From Virgibacillus dokdonensis (GTDB lineage Bacteria > Bacillota > Bacilli > Bacillales > Amphibacillaceae): 64,000 nt of DNA. A program made the translations under genes and the position numbers. Of the stretch, positions 40,665-48,829 are shown one piece after another. Positions within the stretch are counted from its first letter, which is position 1. Each line of letters begins with the position of its first letter. The notes under the pieces are model-generated. The model was given only the letters and a program-made list of their open reading frames with translations, was not told where the DNA came from and made no database searches. The DNA lies in assembly GCF_900166595.1 (NCBI RefSeq), contig NZ_LT745763.1, forward strand, positions 820,562 to 884,561, written 5' to 3'.

Positions 40665-41288
40665 ATGAAAAGAAGAAAAGTAGGCATTTTACTTTATGAT
40701 TTTGTAGATATTTTAGATTTTACTGGTCCTGCAGAAGTGTTATCTCTTACCTCATACAGCAAAGCTGATCAAGCCGTCAATCTTTATAAAGAACATTTAT
40801 TACCTACAAATCCATTTGACGTATGTACTATTACAGAATCTGGCAAGAAAGTACGAGCTCACTCAGGACTAAAGATTGAACCTGATTTCAGTATTGTTGA
40901 TGCTCCCGAAATGGATATTCTCATAATCCCAGGAGGTCCTTTAAGAGCAGTACAATCTATAGCCAAAAAACAGAATATAATAAATTGGATTATAAAACAG
41001 AAGAATATTGAATTCATATGTTCAGTATGCACTGGAGCGTATATTTTAGGTGCAACTGGATTGTTAGATGGAAAAAAGGCAGCGACCCATCATTTAGCTG
41101 TCAAAGGTCTACAAGAAAAACATCCAGATATTCAGGTTTTATCGGATAGAAAAGTAGTTCATAGTTTAAATCTCGTAACTTCTGGTGGTGTTTCTTCAGG
41201 AATTAACATGGCACTATATCTTGTTGAGCAAACTTTGGGAAAGTCTACTGCTGAGCGAACAGCTAAAACGATTGAATTTATGTATTGA
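40665..41288 (+). CDS. DJ-1/PfpI family protein (AraC-type GATase-like domain only)
   Basis: A 207-residue protein with a class I glutamine-amidotransferase-like fold: KVGILLYDFVDILDFTGPAE, MDILIIPGGPL, nucleophile elbow FICSVCTGAYILGATGLLDG with Cys, then AATHH and VTSGGVSSGIN. It resembles the N-terminal domain of FtrA/GlxA regulators without their HTH, as in isonitrile hydratase-like and cysteine-hydrolase-like family members. The start at 40665 follows GGGGGAGAATGG; the longer frame from 40515 runs through repeat C copy 2 and is not used. Confidence 0.88.
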   Translation: MKRRKVGILLYDFVDILDFTGPAEVLSLTSYSKADQAVNLYKEHLLPTNPFDVCTITESGKKVRAHSGLKIEPDFSIVDAPEMDILIIPGGPLRAVQSIAKKQNIINWIIKQKNIEFICSVCTGAYILGATGLLDGKKAATHHLAVKGLQEKHPDIQVLSDRKVVHSLNLVTSGGVSSGINMALYLVEQTLGKSTAERTAKTIEFMY

Positions 41289-41291
41289 ATG

Positions 41292-41325
41292 TTCTTCCAT
41301 TATAGGGCGCGTTTATTTAATAAAG
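41292..41325 (+). repeat. Repeat family C, copy 3
   Basis: TTCTTCCATTATAGGGCGC, then GTTTATTTAATAAAGC, starting 4 nt after the DJ-1 gene stop codon. Distal arm degenerate. Confidence 0.6.
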
Positions 41326-41367
41326 CTTCTTTTTAAACAAATGTGGAATTTTTAAAGGGGAAAAAAT

Positions 41368-41904
41368 ATGTATATAAAAACAGAAAGATTAATTATACGT
41401 AATTTTGAATTAGATGATTGGAAAGAAGTACATGAGTATACTTCCAAAAAGAGTGTGATGAAATATATGCCAGAAGGTGTATTAACGGAAAAAGATACAA
41501 AGGAGTTTATTAATAGAAATATTGGTGATTCAGCTGAGAAATTTCCAGTAATATTAGCTGATGAAAATATTTTAATCGGGCATGTAGAGTTCTTCAAATA
41601 TTTTGGAGAGCATTCTTACGAAATAGGGTGGGTGTTTAACCCTGAATATTACAATAAAGGTTACGCTTCGGAAGCTGCATCTGCAATATTAAAATATGGT
41701 TTTGAGGATCTAAAGTTACATAGAATTGTAGCTACATGTCAGCCAGAAAATATTCCATCTTATCGTGTCATGGAAAAAATCGGCATGAGAAGAGAAGGTT
41801 ATTTTAAAAAATGCATCCCTTATGGTGAACAATGGTGGGATGAATATTGCTATGCTATTTTAGAGGAAGAATGGGATAACCTAATGGTTTCTTCTAGATC
41901 GTAA
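41368..41904 (+). CDS. GNAT family N-acetyltransferase (RimJ/RimL-like)
   Basis: A 178-residue acetyltransferase: N-terminal TERLIIRNFELDDWKEVHEY, acetyl-CoA loop region GYASEAASAILKYGFEDLKL, and NIPSYRVMEKIGMRREGYFK, the RimJ/RimL signature. Ribosome site AAGGGGA. Substrate unknown; such proteins modify ribosomal protein N termini or small amines and antibiotics. Single-gene unit between two copies of repeat C. Confidence 0.92.
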   Translation: MYIKTERLIIRNFELDDWKEVHEYTSKKSVMKYMPEGVLTEKDTKEFINRNIGDSAEKFPVILADENILIGHVEFFKYFGEHSYEIGWVFNPEYYNKGYASEAASAILKYGFEDLKLHRIVATCQPENIPSYRVMEKIGMRREGYFKKCIPYGEQWWDEYCYAILEEEWDNLMVSSRS

Positions 41905-41970
41905 GCTACCTTATTATGCTAACGAATGTAAAACGGGAGGTCATAAATAATATTTATCTTGATATAAAGT

Positions 41971-42038
41971 CTTCCGTTATCGGGCGCAGTTGTCGAATAA
42001 GGACTGCGCCTCAATCGGGCAAGTATATTGCAAGAAGG
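41971..42038 (+). repeat. Repeat family C, copy 4 (best preserved)
   Basis: CTTCCGTTATCGG, arm GGCGCAGT (41983-41990), loop TGTCGAATAAGG, arm ACTGCGCC (42003-42010), then TCAATCGGGCAAGTATATTG. Perfect 8-bp stem, followed by the conserved second block. Confidence 0.8.
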
Positions 42039-42110
42039 TTTTATGCTCATTTATGTAGAATTATAAATAATGAAAGATAATTAACTTTAAGAAAGGTGGG
42101 GAGATATGAA

Positions 42111-42680
42111 ATGAAAAAATGCAAAAGCTGGGTGCGGAAAAAAGTTTTTTGGGAAAACATGGAAGCATTTGGCTCCGAGTATCTTTATCTGGAATATAAT
42201 TCCAATAATATATTGGCTAAAGGAACAGTACTTTTTACGAATAAGCAAAAAGCTTATCAAGTTTTTTATGAAGTACATTTGGATAAAGCATGGAACACAC
42301 GTCAGGTTAAAATATATGTAGATGATGAAAAACAGAAATTTTTATCTTCAGATGGCTGTGGACATTGGTTTATCAATAATACACATATAAAAGAACTGGA
42401 CGGCGCCATTGATGTGGACATAGCAATCACACCTTTTTCAAATTCTTTACCTATAAATCGTTTTGATTGGATTAAAGGGGAAATGAGAAAATTTAATATG
42501 GTGTACATAGATATCCCATCATTAGAATTAAAAAATCTAGTACAACATTATACCTTTTTAGATGTACACAATGGCTATAGATTATTTAAATATGAATGTC
42601 TTGAATATAAAACGACAATTAAGGTTGACCAATTAGGGATAGTAGTTGAATATCCCGACGTATTTATTCGACATGTCTAG
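42111..42680 (+). CDS. PF06475-like (putative glycolipid-binding) protein
   Basis: A 189-residue protein: SWVRKKVFWENMEAFGSEYL, KAYQVFYEVHLDKAWNTRQV, DGCGHWFINNTHIKELDGAI followed by DVDIAITPFSNSLPINR, and VDQLGIVVEYPDVF near the end. These are the conserved blocks of the DUF1089/putative glycolipid-binding family. Biochemical role not established. The start ATG 42111 is 7 nt after AGGTGGGGAG; the GTG at 42096 lies inside that ribosome site. Confidence 0.8.
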   Translation: MKKCKSWVRKKVFWENMEAFGSEYLYLEYNSNNILAKGTVLFTNKQKAYQVFYEVHLDKAWNTRQVKIYVDDEKQKFLSSDGCGHWFINNTHIKELDGAIDVDIAITPFSNSLPINRFDWIKGEMRKFNMVYIDIPSLELKNLVQHYTFLDVHNGYRLFKYECLEYKTTIKVDQLGIVVEYPDVFIRHV

Positions 42681-42681
42681 T

Positions 42682-42757
42682 CTGCGGCGATCGGGCGCAT
42701 TTCTGGAAGTAAGGGTCTGGGTCCTTTTGCCTGAATTGGGCCATTATGTTGAAGAAC
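42682..42757 (+). repeat. Repeat family C, copy 5
   Basis: CTGCGGCGATCGGGCGC, ATTTCTGGAAGTAAGG, then the second block GAATTGGGCCATTATGTTGA. It starts 2 nt after the stop codon of the PF06475-like gene. The distal arm is replaced by GGTCTGGGTCC. Confidence 0.65.
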
Positions 42758-42786
42758 ACAGCAAAAATAAGAGAGAATAATCAAAA

Positions 42787-43311
42787 TTGAGGAAACTCGA
42801 GGTAACACTGTATAACAAAGATTGGCCTTTGATGTTTGAAGAGGAAGCAGAGAAATTACGCAAGATTTTCGGGTCTGAAATAATTGAAATTTATCATATT
42901 GGCAGTACGTCCGTAGATGGTCTAATAGCAAAGCCTGTTATTGATATAATGCCTGTAGTTAAGGATGTTAATCAAGTTGATTACTTTAATACTGCAATGG
43001 TTGATATTGGTTACGAACCAAAAGGAGAAAACGGGCTTCCTGGTCGCCGATATTTCCAAAAGGGCGGAGATCAACGAACCCACCATATCCATTTTTATGA
43101 GATAGGCGATTCTGAAGTCGAACGTCATCTAGCATTTCGCAATTACTTGTGCTGGCACCCTAATGCTGTAAAAGAGTATGGTGACTTAAAAAAAGAATTG
43201 TCCCAGCGCTTTCCCAATGACATTGAAGCATACATAAATGGGAAAGAACGGCTAGTTTCGGAGATTGAAAAAAAGGCAATGGCTTGGCACCAAGGTTCAA
43301 GTAAGCATTAA
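42787..43311 (+). CDS. GrpB family protein (UPF0157)
   Basis: A 174-residue nucleotidyltransferase-superfamily protein: LEVTLYNKDWPLMFEEEAEK, EIYHIGSTSVDGLIAKPVID (the GS..D catalytic-type motif), HHIHFYEIGDSEVERHLAFR and YLCWHPNAVKEYGDLKKELS. The start is TTG at 42787 with AAGAGAG about 10 nt upstream. GrpB domains often occur near dephospho-CoA kinase genes or alone; function unknown. Confidence 0.9.
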   Translation: MRKLEVTLYNKDWPLMFEEEAEKLRKIFGSEIIEIYHIGSTSVDGLIAKPVIDIMPVVKDVNQVDYFNTAMVDIGYEPKGENGLPGRRYFQKGGDQRTHHIHFYEIGDSEVERHLAFRNYLCWHPNAVKEYGDLKKELSQRFPNDIEAYINGKERLVSEIEKKAMAWHQGSSKH

Positions 43312-43317
43312 GGCTAT

Positions 43318-43393
43318 AGCAGCAATAGGGCGCGATATACTAATAAGAAATCGTGCCAGTGTCGCATATAAGGGCCATTATGTGAAAGAAGTG
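43318..43393 (+). repeat. Repeat family C, copy 6
   Basis: AGCAGCAATAGG, arm GGCGCGAT, loop ATACTAATAAGAA, arm ATCGTGCC (43350-43357), then AAGGGCCATTATGTGAAAG. The inner arm bases differ from copy 4 (GAT/ATC instead of AGT/ACT) yet still pair. Confidence 0.75.
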
Positions 43394-43429
43394 ATATGGA
43401 AAGTACGGGTAAGAAAGTGGGACTGATTT

Positions 43430-44311
43430 ATGGATTTAGAATTTTTATTTAACGAACCACTTAAAGAAATGCAAGAATTAAGTCCAGGTTATGATGACCA
43501 CGCAAGCGACGTATGGCTGGTTAAAACTAAAAAACAGGAAGTTGTTGTACGTTCTTCCAGAATGACTGAAGAACCAAATAATGACTTTTGGTGGGGATGT
43601 AAAAAAATATTCGGTATTGACCCAAGGCAAGTTTATGAACTAGAAAGAGTAAATAACACTATAAGTGAAATAACCACCCTCCCAATTCCAAAGGTTATAA
43701 ATAAGGGAAAAAGAAATTCAAAGGAATTCGTGATTGTAGAAAGATTAAATGGGAATACCCTTGAATCATTTAAAAATCAACCGTCTACCGTCTTACAGAG
43801 CCTAGGAGAAGGATTGGCAAGAATTCATAATCATAAAAAAAATTACGTCGGCAACCCTTCTGGGACCTTTAAAATTAGCTTAGAAGAGTTTAATCAACAC
43901 CTGAAGGACACTATGACTGAATTAGTTGCAAGATTTTATAATAAAGAAAATGAAATACAAGAAAAACTTGTAGAAATTAAGATGCTTTTAGATAAAGCTC
44001 CTACTCCTAAATCTTCTACATTTGTACTAGTTGATATGGATCCTACACAATTTTTATATGATGGTAAAGTAATATCTGGACTAGTGGATACTGAAGCATA
44101 TGTTATAGCACCTAGAGAGTTTGACTTCATTGGCTTGGAGTATGTTTTAGATGAAAAGTCCGCCTTTAATTTTAAAATAGGGTACGAAAAGTTTATGGAA
44201 TTACCCGACTTAACAATGATTAGGGAACCTTATCGGTATCTGTATCGTTTATTATCTGTTCAAGGCGATATGGATATAGATGAGTGGCTAGGCTATAAGA
44301 AGCTATTTTAA
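43430..44311 (+). CDS. APH/choline kinase-like phosphotransferase
   Basis: A 293-residue kinase-fold protein: SPGYDDHASDVWLVKTKKQE, KEFVIVERLNGNTLESFK, GEGLARIHNHKK, catalytic loop FVLVDMDPTQFLYDGKVISG and metal Asp in LVDTEAYVIAPREFDF. Compared with canonical HGDxxxxN, the catalytic Asp is kept but His is replaced by Asp and Asn by Gln, so the substrate or activity may be unusual. Single-gene unit between repeats C6 and C7. Confidence 0.85.
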   Translation: MDLEFLFNEPLKEMQELSPGYDDHASDVWLVKTKKQEVVVRSSRMTEEPNNDFWWGCKKIFGIDPRQVYELERVNNTISEITTLPIPKVINKGKRNSKEFVIVERLNGNTLESFKNQPSTVLQSLGEGLARIHNHKKNYVGNPSGTFKISLEEFNQHLKDTMTELVARFYNKENEIQEKLVEIKMLLDKAPTPKSSTFVLVDMDPTQFLYDGKVISGLVDTEAYVIAPREFDFIGLEYVLDEKSAFNFKIGYEKFMELPDLTMIREPYRYLYRLLSVQGDMDIDEWLGYKKLF

Positions 44312-44315
44312 ATTG

Positions 44316-44385
44316 TTAATCAAACGAGCGCAGTTGTTGAATAAGCACTGTGCCTGCCTAAATCGGACCATATTATTGAACAAAG
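44316..44385 (+). repeat. Repeat family C, copy 7
   Basis: TTAATCAAACGA, arm GCGCAGT (44328-44334), loop TGTTGAATAAGC, arm ACTGTGC (44347-44353), then AATCGGACCATATTATTGAA. It starts within 5 nt of the kinase stop codon. Confidence 0.7.
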
Positions 44386-44552
44386 ATATGGATGGTGAAG
44401 GGGTTTTGACACAATTTTAATAGGTTAATAAGAAATTAAATCCAATAAAAATAAGCTGTCACAACGGAGCACAAAAAGACAAGATGCACATATTGTTTTT
44501 CGCTATATTTACTATGCATAGAAGGATATATTAAATGAAGGTGGAATTTTAA

Positions 44553-44584
44553 ATGAATTTTAAAGAGTTTATTAAAGATTCTTT
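44553..44584 (+). pseudogene. 5' stub of a gene cut by the IS66 element
   Basis: AAGGTGG ribosome site followed by ATG AAT TTT AAA GAG TTT ATT.. giving MNFKEFIKDSL before the IS end at 44585. Too short to identify. It may be the start of the helicase-nuclease gene whose 3' part lies on the other side of the IS, but this cannot be shown. Confidence 0.45.
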
Positions 44585-44668
44585 GTAAACCCCCATCCAA
44601 ACCACGCATATAAATTCCCAGCACCCCCTTGGTAAGATATAGAGATCAATAAAAGGAGGTGCTTTTAT

Positions 44669-44863
44669 ATGCCTGAACAAAAACTTACCATTGTCCCCGT
44701 TACATTACATTCCAAAAATGAAAATAGTACTGCATCCTATCTAGAGGATTCCTCTTCCTATTCAGCTTGCACAATCAAAATAGACAAAGTTGATATTTCC
44801 TTCCCTAACGGCGTAGATGAGCACATCATTCAAACCATTATGAGGGAGTTGAAAAACCTATGA
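44669..44863 (+). CDS. tnpA: IS66 accessory protein TnpA-like (short form)
   Basis: A 64-residue frame after an excellent AAAAGGAGGTGC ribosome site: MPEQKLTIVPVTLHSKNENS, ending KIDKVDISFPNGVDEHIIQT. Only the C-terminal motif of IS66 TnpA is evident; the HTH part is missing compared with usual ~100-residue proteins. Stop overlaps the tnpB start. Confidence 0.7.
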   Translation: MPEQKLTIVPVTLHSKNENSTASYLEDSSSYSACTIKIDKVDISFPNGVDEHIIQTIMRELKNL

Positions 44864-45213
44864 AATACGATTATACAAATGTCAAAAATATTTATATCAT
44901 CTGTGGTAAGACAGATATGAGAAAGGGTATTGATGGACTAGCGACATTGGTTCAGGATTTTTTTGGCCTTGACCCTTACGGAGATTCTATCTTCTTATTT
45001 TCCGGCTGGAGTAAGGACCGATATAAATGTTTATATTTTGATGGCAATGGCTTTGCCATGCTGTATAAACGTTTAGATAACGGAAAACTTCAATGGCCCA
45101 AAAACGAAAATGAGATGCGAAATCTATCGCAACAAGAACTTCGATGGTTACTCGAAGGTTTATCCATGCAGCAGCCAAAGGCGATTCAACAATCACCAAA
45201 AAGTTTGTTCTAA
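44860..45213 (+). CDS. tnpB: IS66 accessory protein TnpB
   Basis: A 117-residue protein: VKNIYIICGKTDMRKGIDGL, SKDRYKCLYFDGNGFAMLYK and LSQQELRWLLEGL, the IS66 Orf2/TnpB family. Intact. Required together with TnpC for transposition in family members. Confidence 0.92.
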   Translation: MKYDYTNVKNIYIICGKTDMRKGIDGLATLVQDFFGLDPYGDSIFLFSGWSKDRYKCLYFDGNGFAMLYKRLDNGKLQWPKNENEMRNLSQQELRWLLEGLSMQQPKAIQQSPKSLF

Positions 45214-45294
45214 AATTACTACAAATGCTTCACTCTTACGTTCAACATGGTATACTATAACTACCTTAAATTCGAACGGAAAGTGGTGAACTGG

Positions 45295-46870
45295 ATGGTT
45301 AATACTTCTTCTAATCATGAGAATCCATCCGATAAATTAATTCGGCTTCTTGAAGAACAATTGGATCTTTCTAATCAACAAAACAAAGAATTATCGGAAC
45401 AGGTTAAAGTGTTAACCGAGCAAGTTCGCCATTTAACAAAGCTTTTATATGGAGCTAAAACAGAGAAATCGAAATATAATGCGCCTGATGGGCAGACCTC
45501 CTTATTTGATGATGATTCAACTTTTACCGATTCTGAGCAGACAGAAGAACAAAGCCAACAGACGATTTCTTATACTGTTGTACGAAAGGTTCAAAAAAAA
45601 CGAAATGATTCATTACGTGCTGATGTCGAGGTAGAAGTGATCCACCATCATCCAAAAAATACAAACTGTACGTGTTGCAATCGTCAAATGGTTGAGATTG
45701 ACGGCACCATGGTGCGTGAAGAAGCAACCTTTATTCCTGCGAAAATGAGGAAAGTGCAACACGTAGAACATGCCTATGAATGTAAAAACTGTAAAGGTGA
45801 TGCATTCCAGCCAGCGCAAATTGAACGTGGCAAAGCACCGCAACCAGTCATTCAGCGAAGTATCGCTAGTCCCAGCGTTCTAGCCAAAGTCATCTATGAT
45901 AAATTCATGCAATACGTACCCCTTTACCGGCAAGTAAAAGAATGGGAACGTTACGGCCTGAATACAAATGATAAAAATCTTTCTAATTGGGTTATCCGAA
46001 CATCGCATGATTGGCTATTGCCTATTTATGATCATATGAAGCATAAGATGATGTCTAAATCGATTTTACATGTCGATGAAACGCATGGACGGACAAATCA
46101 TCAACAGATCCGATGGAAAATCCGGTCAATCCAACGCTTACAATTGGGTTTATCGAACAGTCCCTTGTCAAGGGCCAACCATCGTTTTGTTTCAAAGTGC
46201 ATTATCACGCGCACGATCTGTTCTTAAAAGCTTCATTGAAGATTATTCAGGGACCATTGTGTGCGATGGTTATTCTGCCTATGACAAAATCGAAGGGGTG
46301 ACCTTCGCAAATTGTTGGGCACATGTTCGCCGCTATTGGCTAAAAGCAGACAGTGAAAATGGGCGAATTGGTGTAACATATTGTGATGATTTATACCAAT
46401 TGGAGAGGCAGTTTAAGCACTTATCACCGAGTGAACGGAGAAAAAGACGGAACAAATTCTCAAGACCCATTGTAGATAAGTTTCTGGACTGGGTTTGATA
46501 AATCACCATTCTATGGGAAAAGCGCACTCGCCAAAGCTGCCGATTACACGCTAAACCGGATAAATGGACTAAAAGCATTTTTGAAAGATGGTCGTATTGA
46601 AATGGATAATAATCCAGCGGAAAACGCCATCCGTCCAAGTGTAATCGGGCGAAAAAATTGGCTTTTTTCCGTGAGTGAGGCTGGCGCCAAAGCCAATGCG
46701 ATCTGTTTATAAGTATCGCAGAAACGGCTAAGGTAAATGGTATAGATTTCTATCGCTATCTGGTGAAATTACTAACGGATTTGCCAAATTTACATATACA
46801 TAGAAATCCAGAGGTTTTAAATGAATATATGCCTTGGTCAAAAATGATTCAAGCCGAATGTAGTAAATAA
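45295..46870 (+). pseudogene. tnpC: IS66 transposase TnpC, frameshifted
   Basis: First part (45295 to about 46105) is in frame: coiled LLEEQLDLSNQQNKELSEQV, zinc-binding CTCCNRQM/CKNCKG and catalytic start HVDET. It then continues in another frame (GQSNAYNWVYRT .. TIVCDGYSAYDK .. NCWAHVRRYW) to about 46495, in a third frame (YGKSALAKAADYTLNRI .. GRIEMDNNPAENAIRPSVIG) to a stop near 46711, and in a fourth frame to 46870. At least three indels, so it is inactive. Confidence 0.9.
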
Positions 46871-46955
46871 CCGTAAATTTGATTTAAAAAATCAAGATTA
46901 TACGGTTATTTGTCATGCGTACCAACAAGGTGCGTATTTTTTATTTCGGGCTTAC

Positions 46956-48141
46956 TTAAATACAGTCAATACACGGATTTAGATGAGTTAGAAAAAGTGT
47001 TCTTTGAAGAATTAGTAGACATTGCCAAGATGAAAACTATAGATGATATTGATGGTTTCAATAAAAGTTTGGGAGCCACTGTAGACAATCATACTAATTA
47101 TCCAACTAGTAAACAGATAGAAGAATGGCAAGTTCTGTCTCCTACCAAATTTATTGGAGCTGGAAGTTACTATTTGAATAATCAAATTCACCAAAAGTAT
47201 CGTCAAGACATTGTGGAGAATTGGAAAAAATATATATGGACAAAGCACAGCCCTCAATCTGTTCAAAATATTATATACGGAGATAAAGTCATCTCTAATG
47301 TTAATGGTGAAAAGGAATACTGGGATGGTTTAACGGGGAAAGCATATATTGCAAATGGTGAAATTGGCATTATGGTTGATTACCCAGGCCACTATGGCAA
47401 AAACGATAGGAATTCTAGTTGGTACAAATTCCGTTTTGGCTCGTTTGAAGGTAAAGTATTCTCCTATACGAAAGCGGATTTTGGTGGTGATAATAGTGAC
47501 TCTAAGTTAGAACTTGCATATGCTCTTACGTTCACAAATCACAGGGATATAGCTTTGGAAAAACCATAGTAGTCATTAATGGTAAAAGTTCCTTTGTGAC
47601 GAAAGAACTTTTGTATACTGCATATTCTCGTCAAAAAGAAAAACTAATTATATTAAGTGACTTATCTATTCATGAATTGGTTCAGTATTCGAATGACTGG
47701 TATTTGGATACGAAACAACGATATACGGACTTATTTGAAGTTCCAAATATTATTGAAATAGAGTCGAATAAACAAAAACGGTACTTCGAAGAAAAATTGA
47801 TCCATAAAACGATTCGTGGAGAAATGGTACGATCAAAGTCCGAAGTAATTGTGGCCAATATACTCGATAAGTTGAAAATGGAGTATACCTATGAAGAAAG
47901 TTTAAATGTAAATGGTAAAACCTATATTCCTGATTTCACACTCCGCTACAAAGGGAAAACGGCTTATTTAGAGCATCTTGGAATGCTAGGGAAAAAATCA
48001 TATGAAAAGGATTGGGAGAAGAAAAAAGCAAATTATGAAAGTGTGGATATTTCAGAAGCGCTTGGAAATTTGATAATTACAGAGGATGGATTAGACGGAA
48101 GTTTGGATGCAACGTTAATAGAACGTAAGATTCAAACATAA
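46956..48141 (+). pseudogene. 3' remnant of a superfamily 1 helicase with C-terminal nuclease-like domain
   Basis: Coding sequence resumes exactly at the IS66 right end: YSQYTDLDELEKVFFEELVD, WQVLSPTKFIGAGSYYLNNQ, GDKVISNVNGE, AYIANGEIGIMVDYPGHYGK, then the UvrD-type motif ALT-VHKSQGYSFGKTIVVI and LYTAYSRQKEKL. A one-base frameshift near 47545 separates this motif. The tail RSKSEVIVANILDKL .. YIPDFTLRYKGKTAYLEHLG resembles a PD-(D/E)xK-like nuclease domain. The N-terminal helicase half is gone. Confidence 0.85.
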
Positions 48142-48397
48142 ATTGAAAATAGTTGATTCATTCCTACAATCAACATAGTAAAATAGATGAATCCCTCATA
48201 CCTGTAATCTAATTCATCACCTCATTCTATTGTTGAGCGGTTGGAGTTAGCTTAATGATTTACGAACGGATTTCTAATAGAGGAGTTCGTTTTTTCTTTA
48301 TTGAGAAACCGATATTAAAGAACTTTAGTAGATTATTCATTTTAAAAAAGCAAGTTTAAAAGTCGGTAATAGAGCCGGTGAACTATGCAATGAGTGC

Positions 48398-48437
48398 CTG
48401 ACCCAAATGTGCTAAAGCTTTAGCACATTTGAGTCAG
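48398..48437. terminator. Near-perfect 40-nt palindrome
   Basis: Arms CTGACCCAAATGTGCTAAAG and CTTTAGCACATTTGAGTCAG differ at one position and meet without a loop. No T tract follows. It could end transcription from upstream, be a protein site, or be a mobile palindromic element. Confidence 0.5.
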
Positions 48438-48486
48438 CCCCACTTTCATAGAGGAAAATTGTGAATATTAACATACTTCCTGTTGA

Positions 48487-48502
48487 TTGTCTAGTTAGAC
48501 AA
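48487..48502. promoter_or_regulatory. Perfect dyad upstream of the DISARM promoter candidate
   Basis: TTGTCTA GT TAGACAA, 16 bp, located 51 bp upstream of the TTGACA candidate. Operator-like; no regulator gene is encoded next to it. Confidence 0.35.
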
Positions 48503-48553
48503 AAACTTATTTAACGACAAAAAGCACCATATCTAGTAAAATATATAATAGAA

Positions 48554-48582
48554 TTGACATAGAACGGAAAGTTATTTAAGTT
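48554..48582 (+). promoter_or_regulatory. Candidate promoter of the DISARM operon
   Basis: TTGACA (48554-48559), 17-bp spacer, TAAGTT (48577-48582). It lies about 250 bp before the first gene. Best SigA-type match in the leader. Confidence 0.45.
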
Positions 48583-48829
48583 ATAAGGTTGTGTTAACGT
48601 TGATATGTGATTGTGTGGAGAAAATAGAATCTAGCACATATCAATGGATATATCATAGAAAAATGTACTTAATTATATTCGTATTTGTGATGTCGAACGT
48701 CTAGAATGTGGCAACGTTTATTATAGTCAGCCTTATGATAGTGGAAGCAAATCTAATGTTGTACGTCAATTAGGAGAGACAGAAGACAATTTAAAGGTGA
48801 AGTTTTTTGGAAAATTAGGAGGTCTAATA

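Larger units (their letters stand above)
44585..46955 (+). mobile_element. IS66-family insertion sequence, decayed
   Basis: About 2.37 kb with imperfect terminal inverted repeats: left GTAAACCCCCATCC.. and right (reverse strand) GTAAGCCCGAAAT.., 17 matches in the first 27 positions. Contains tnpA-like, tnpB and a multiply frameshifted tnpC. An inverted repeat AATAACCGTA/TACGGTTATT (46866-46910) closes tnpC. The flanks AAGATTCTTT and TTAAATACAG show no 8-bp target duplication, so a deletion or rearrangement has occurred at one end. Confidence 0.88.
48142..48829 (+). other. Leader region upstream of the DISARM operon
   Basis: 688 bp without a complete gene. It contains a 40-nt palindrome (48398-48437), a perfect 16-bp dyad (48487-48502) and a promoter candidate (48554-48582). 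From 48659 the frame of the methyltransferase gene is open without a start codon, encoding RICDVERLECGNVYYSQPYD and onward; this may be leftover coding sequence of a lost gene. Confidence 0.55.

Noticed and set aside
39651..44385. True class 1 integron cassette array
   Set aside because: The repeat does not show the attC core GTTRRRY and R''/L'' layout, and no tyrosine recombinase gene is present in the window. Reported only as array-like.
46910..46955. Start of the helicase remnant inside the IS66 right end
   Set aside because: The codons before 46956 belong to the IS terminal region; they only extend the frame by chance.
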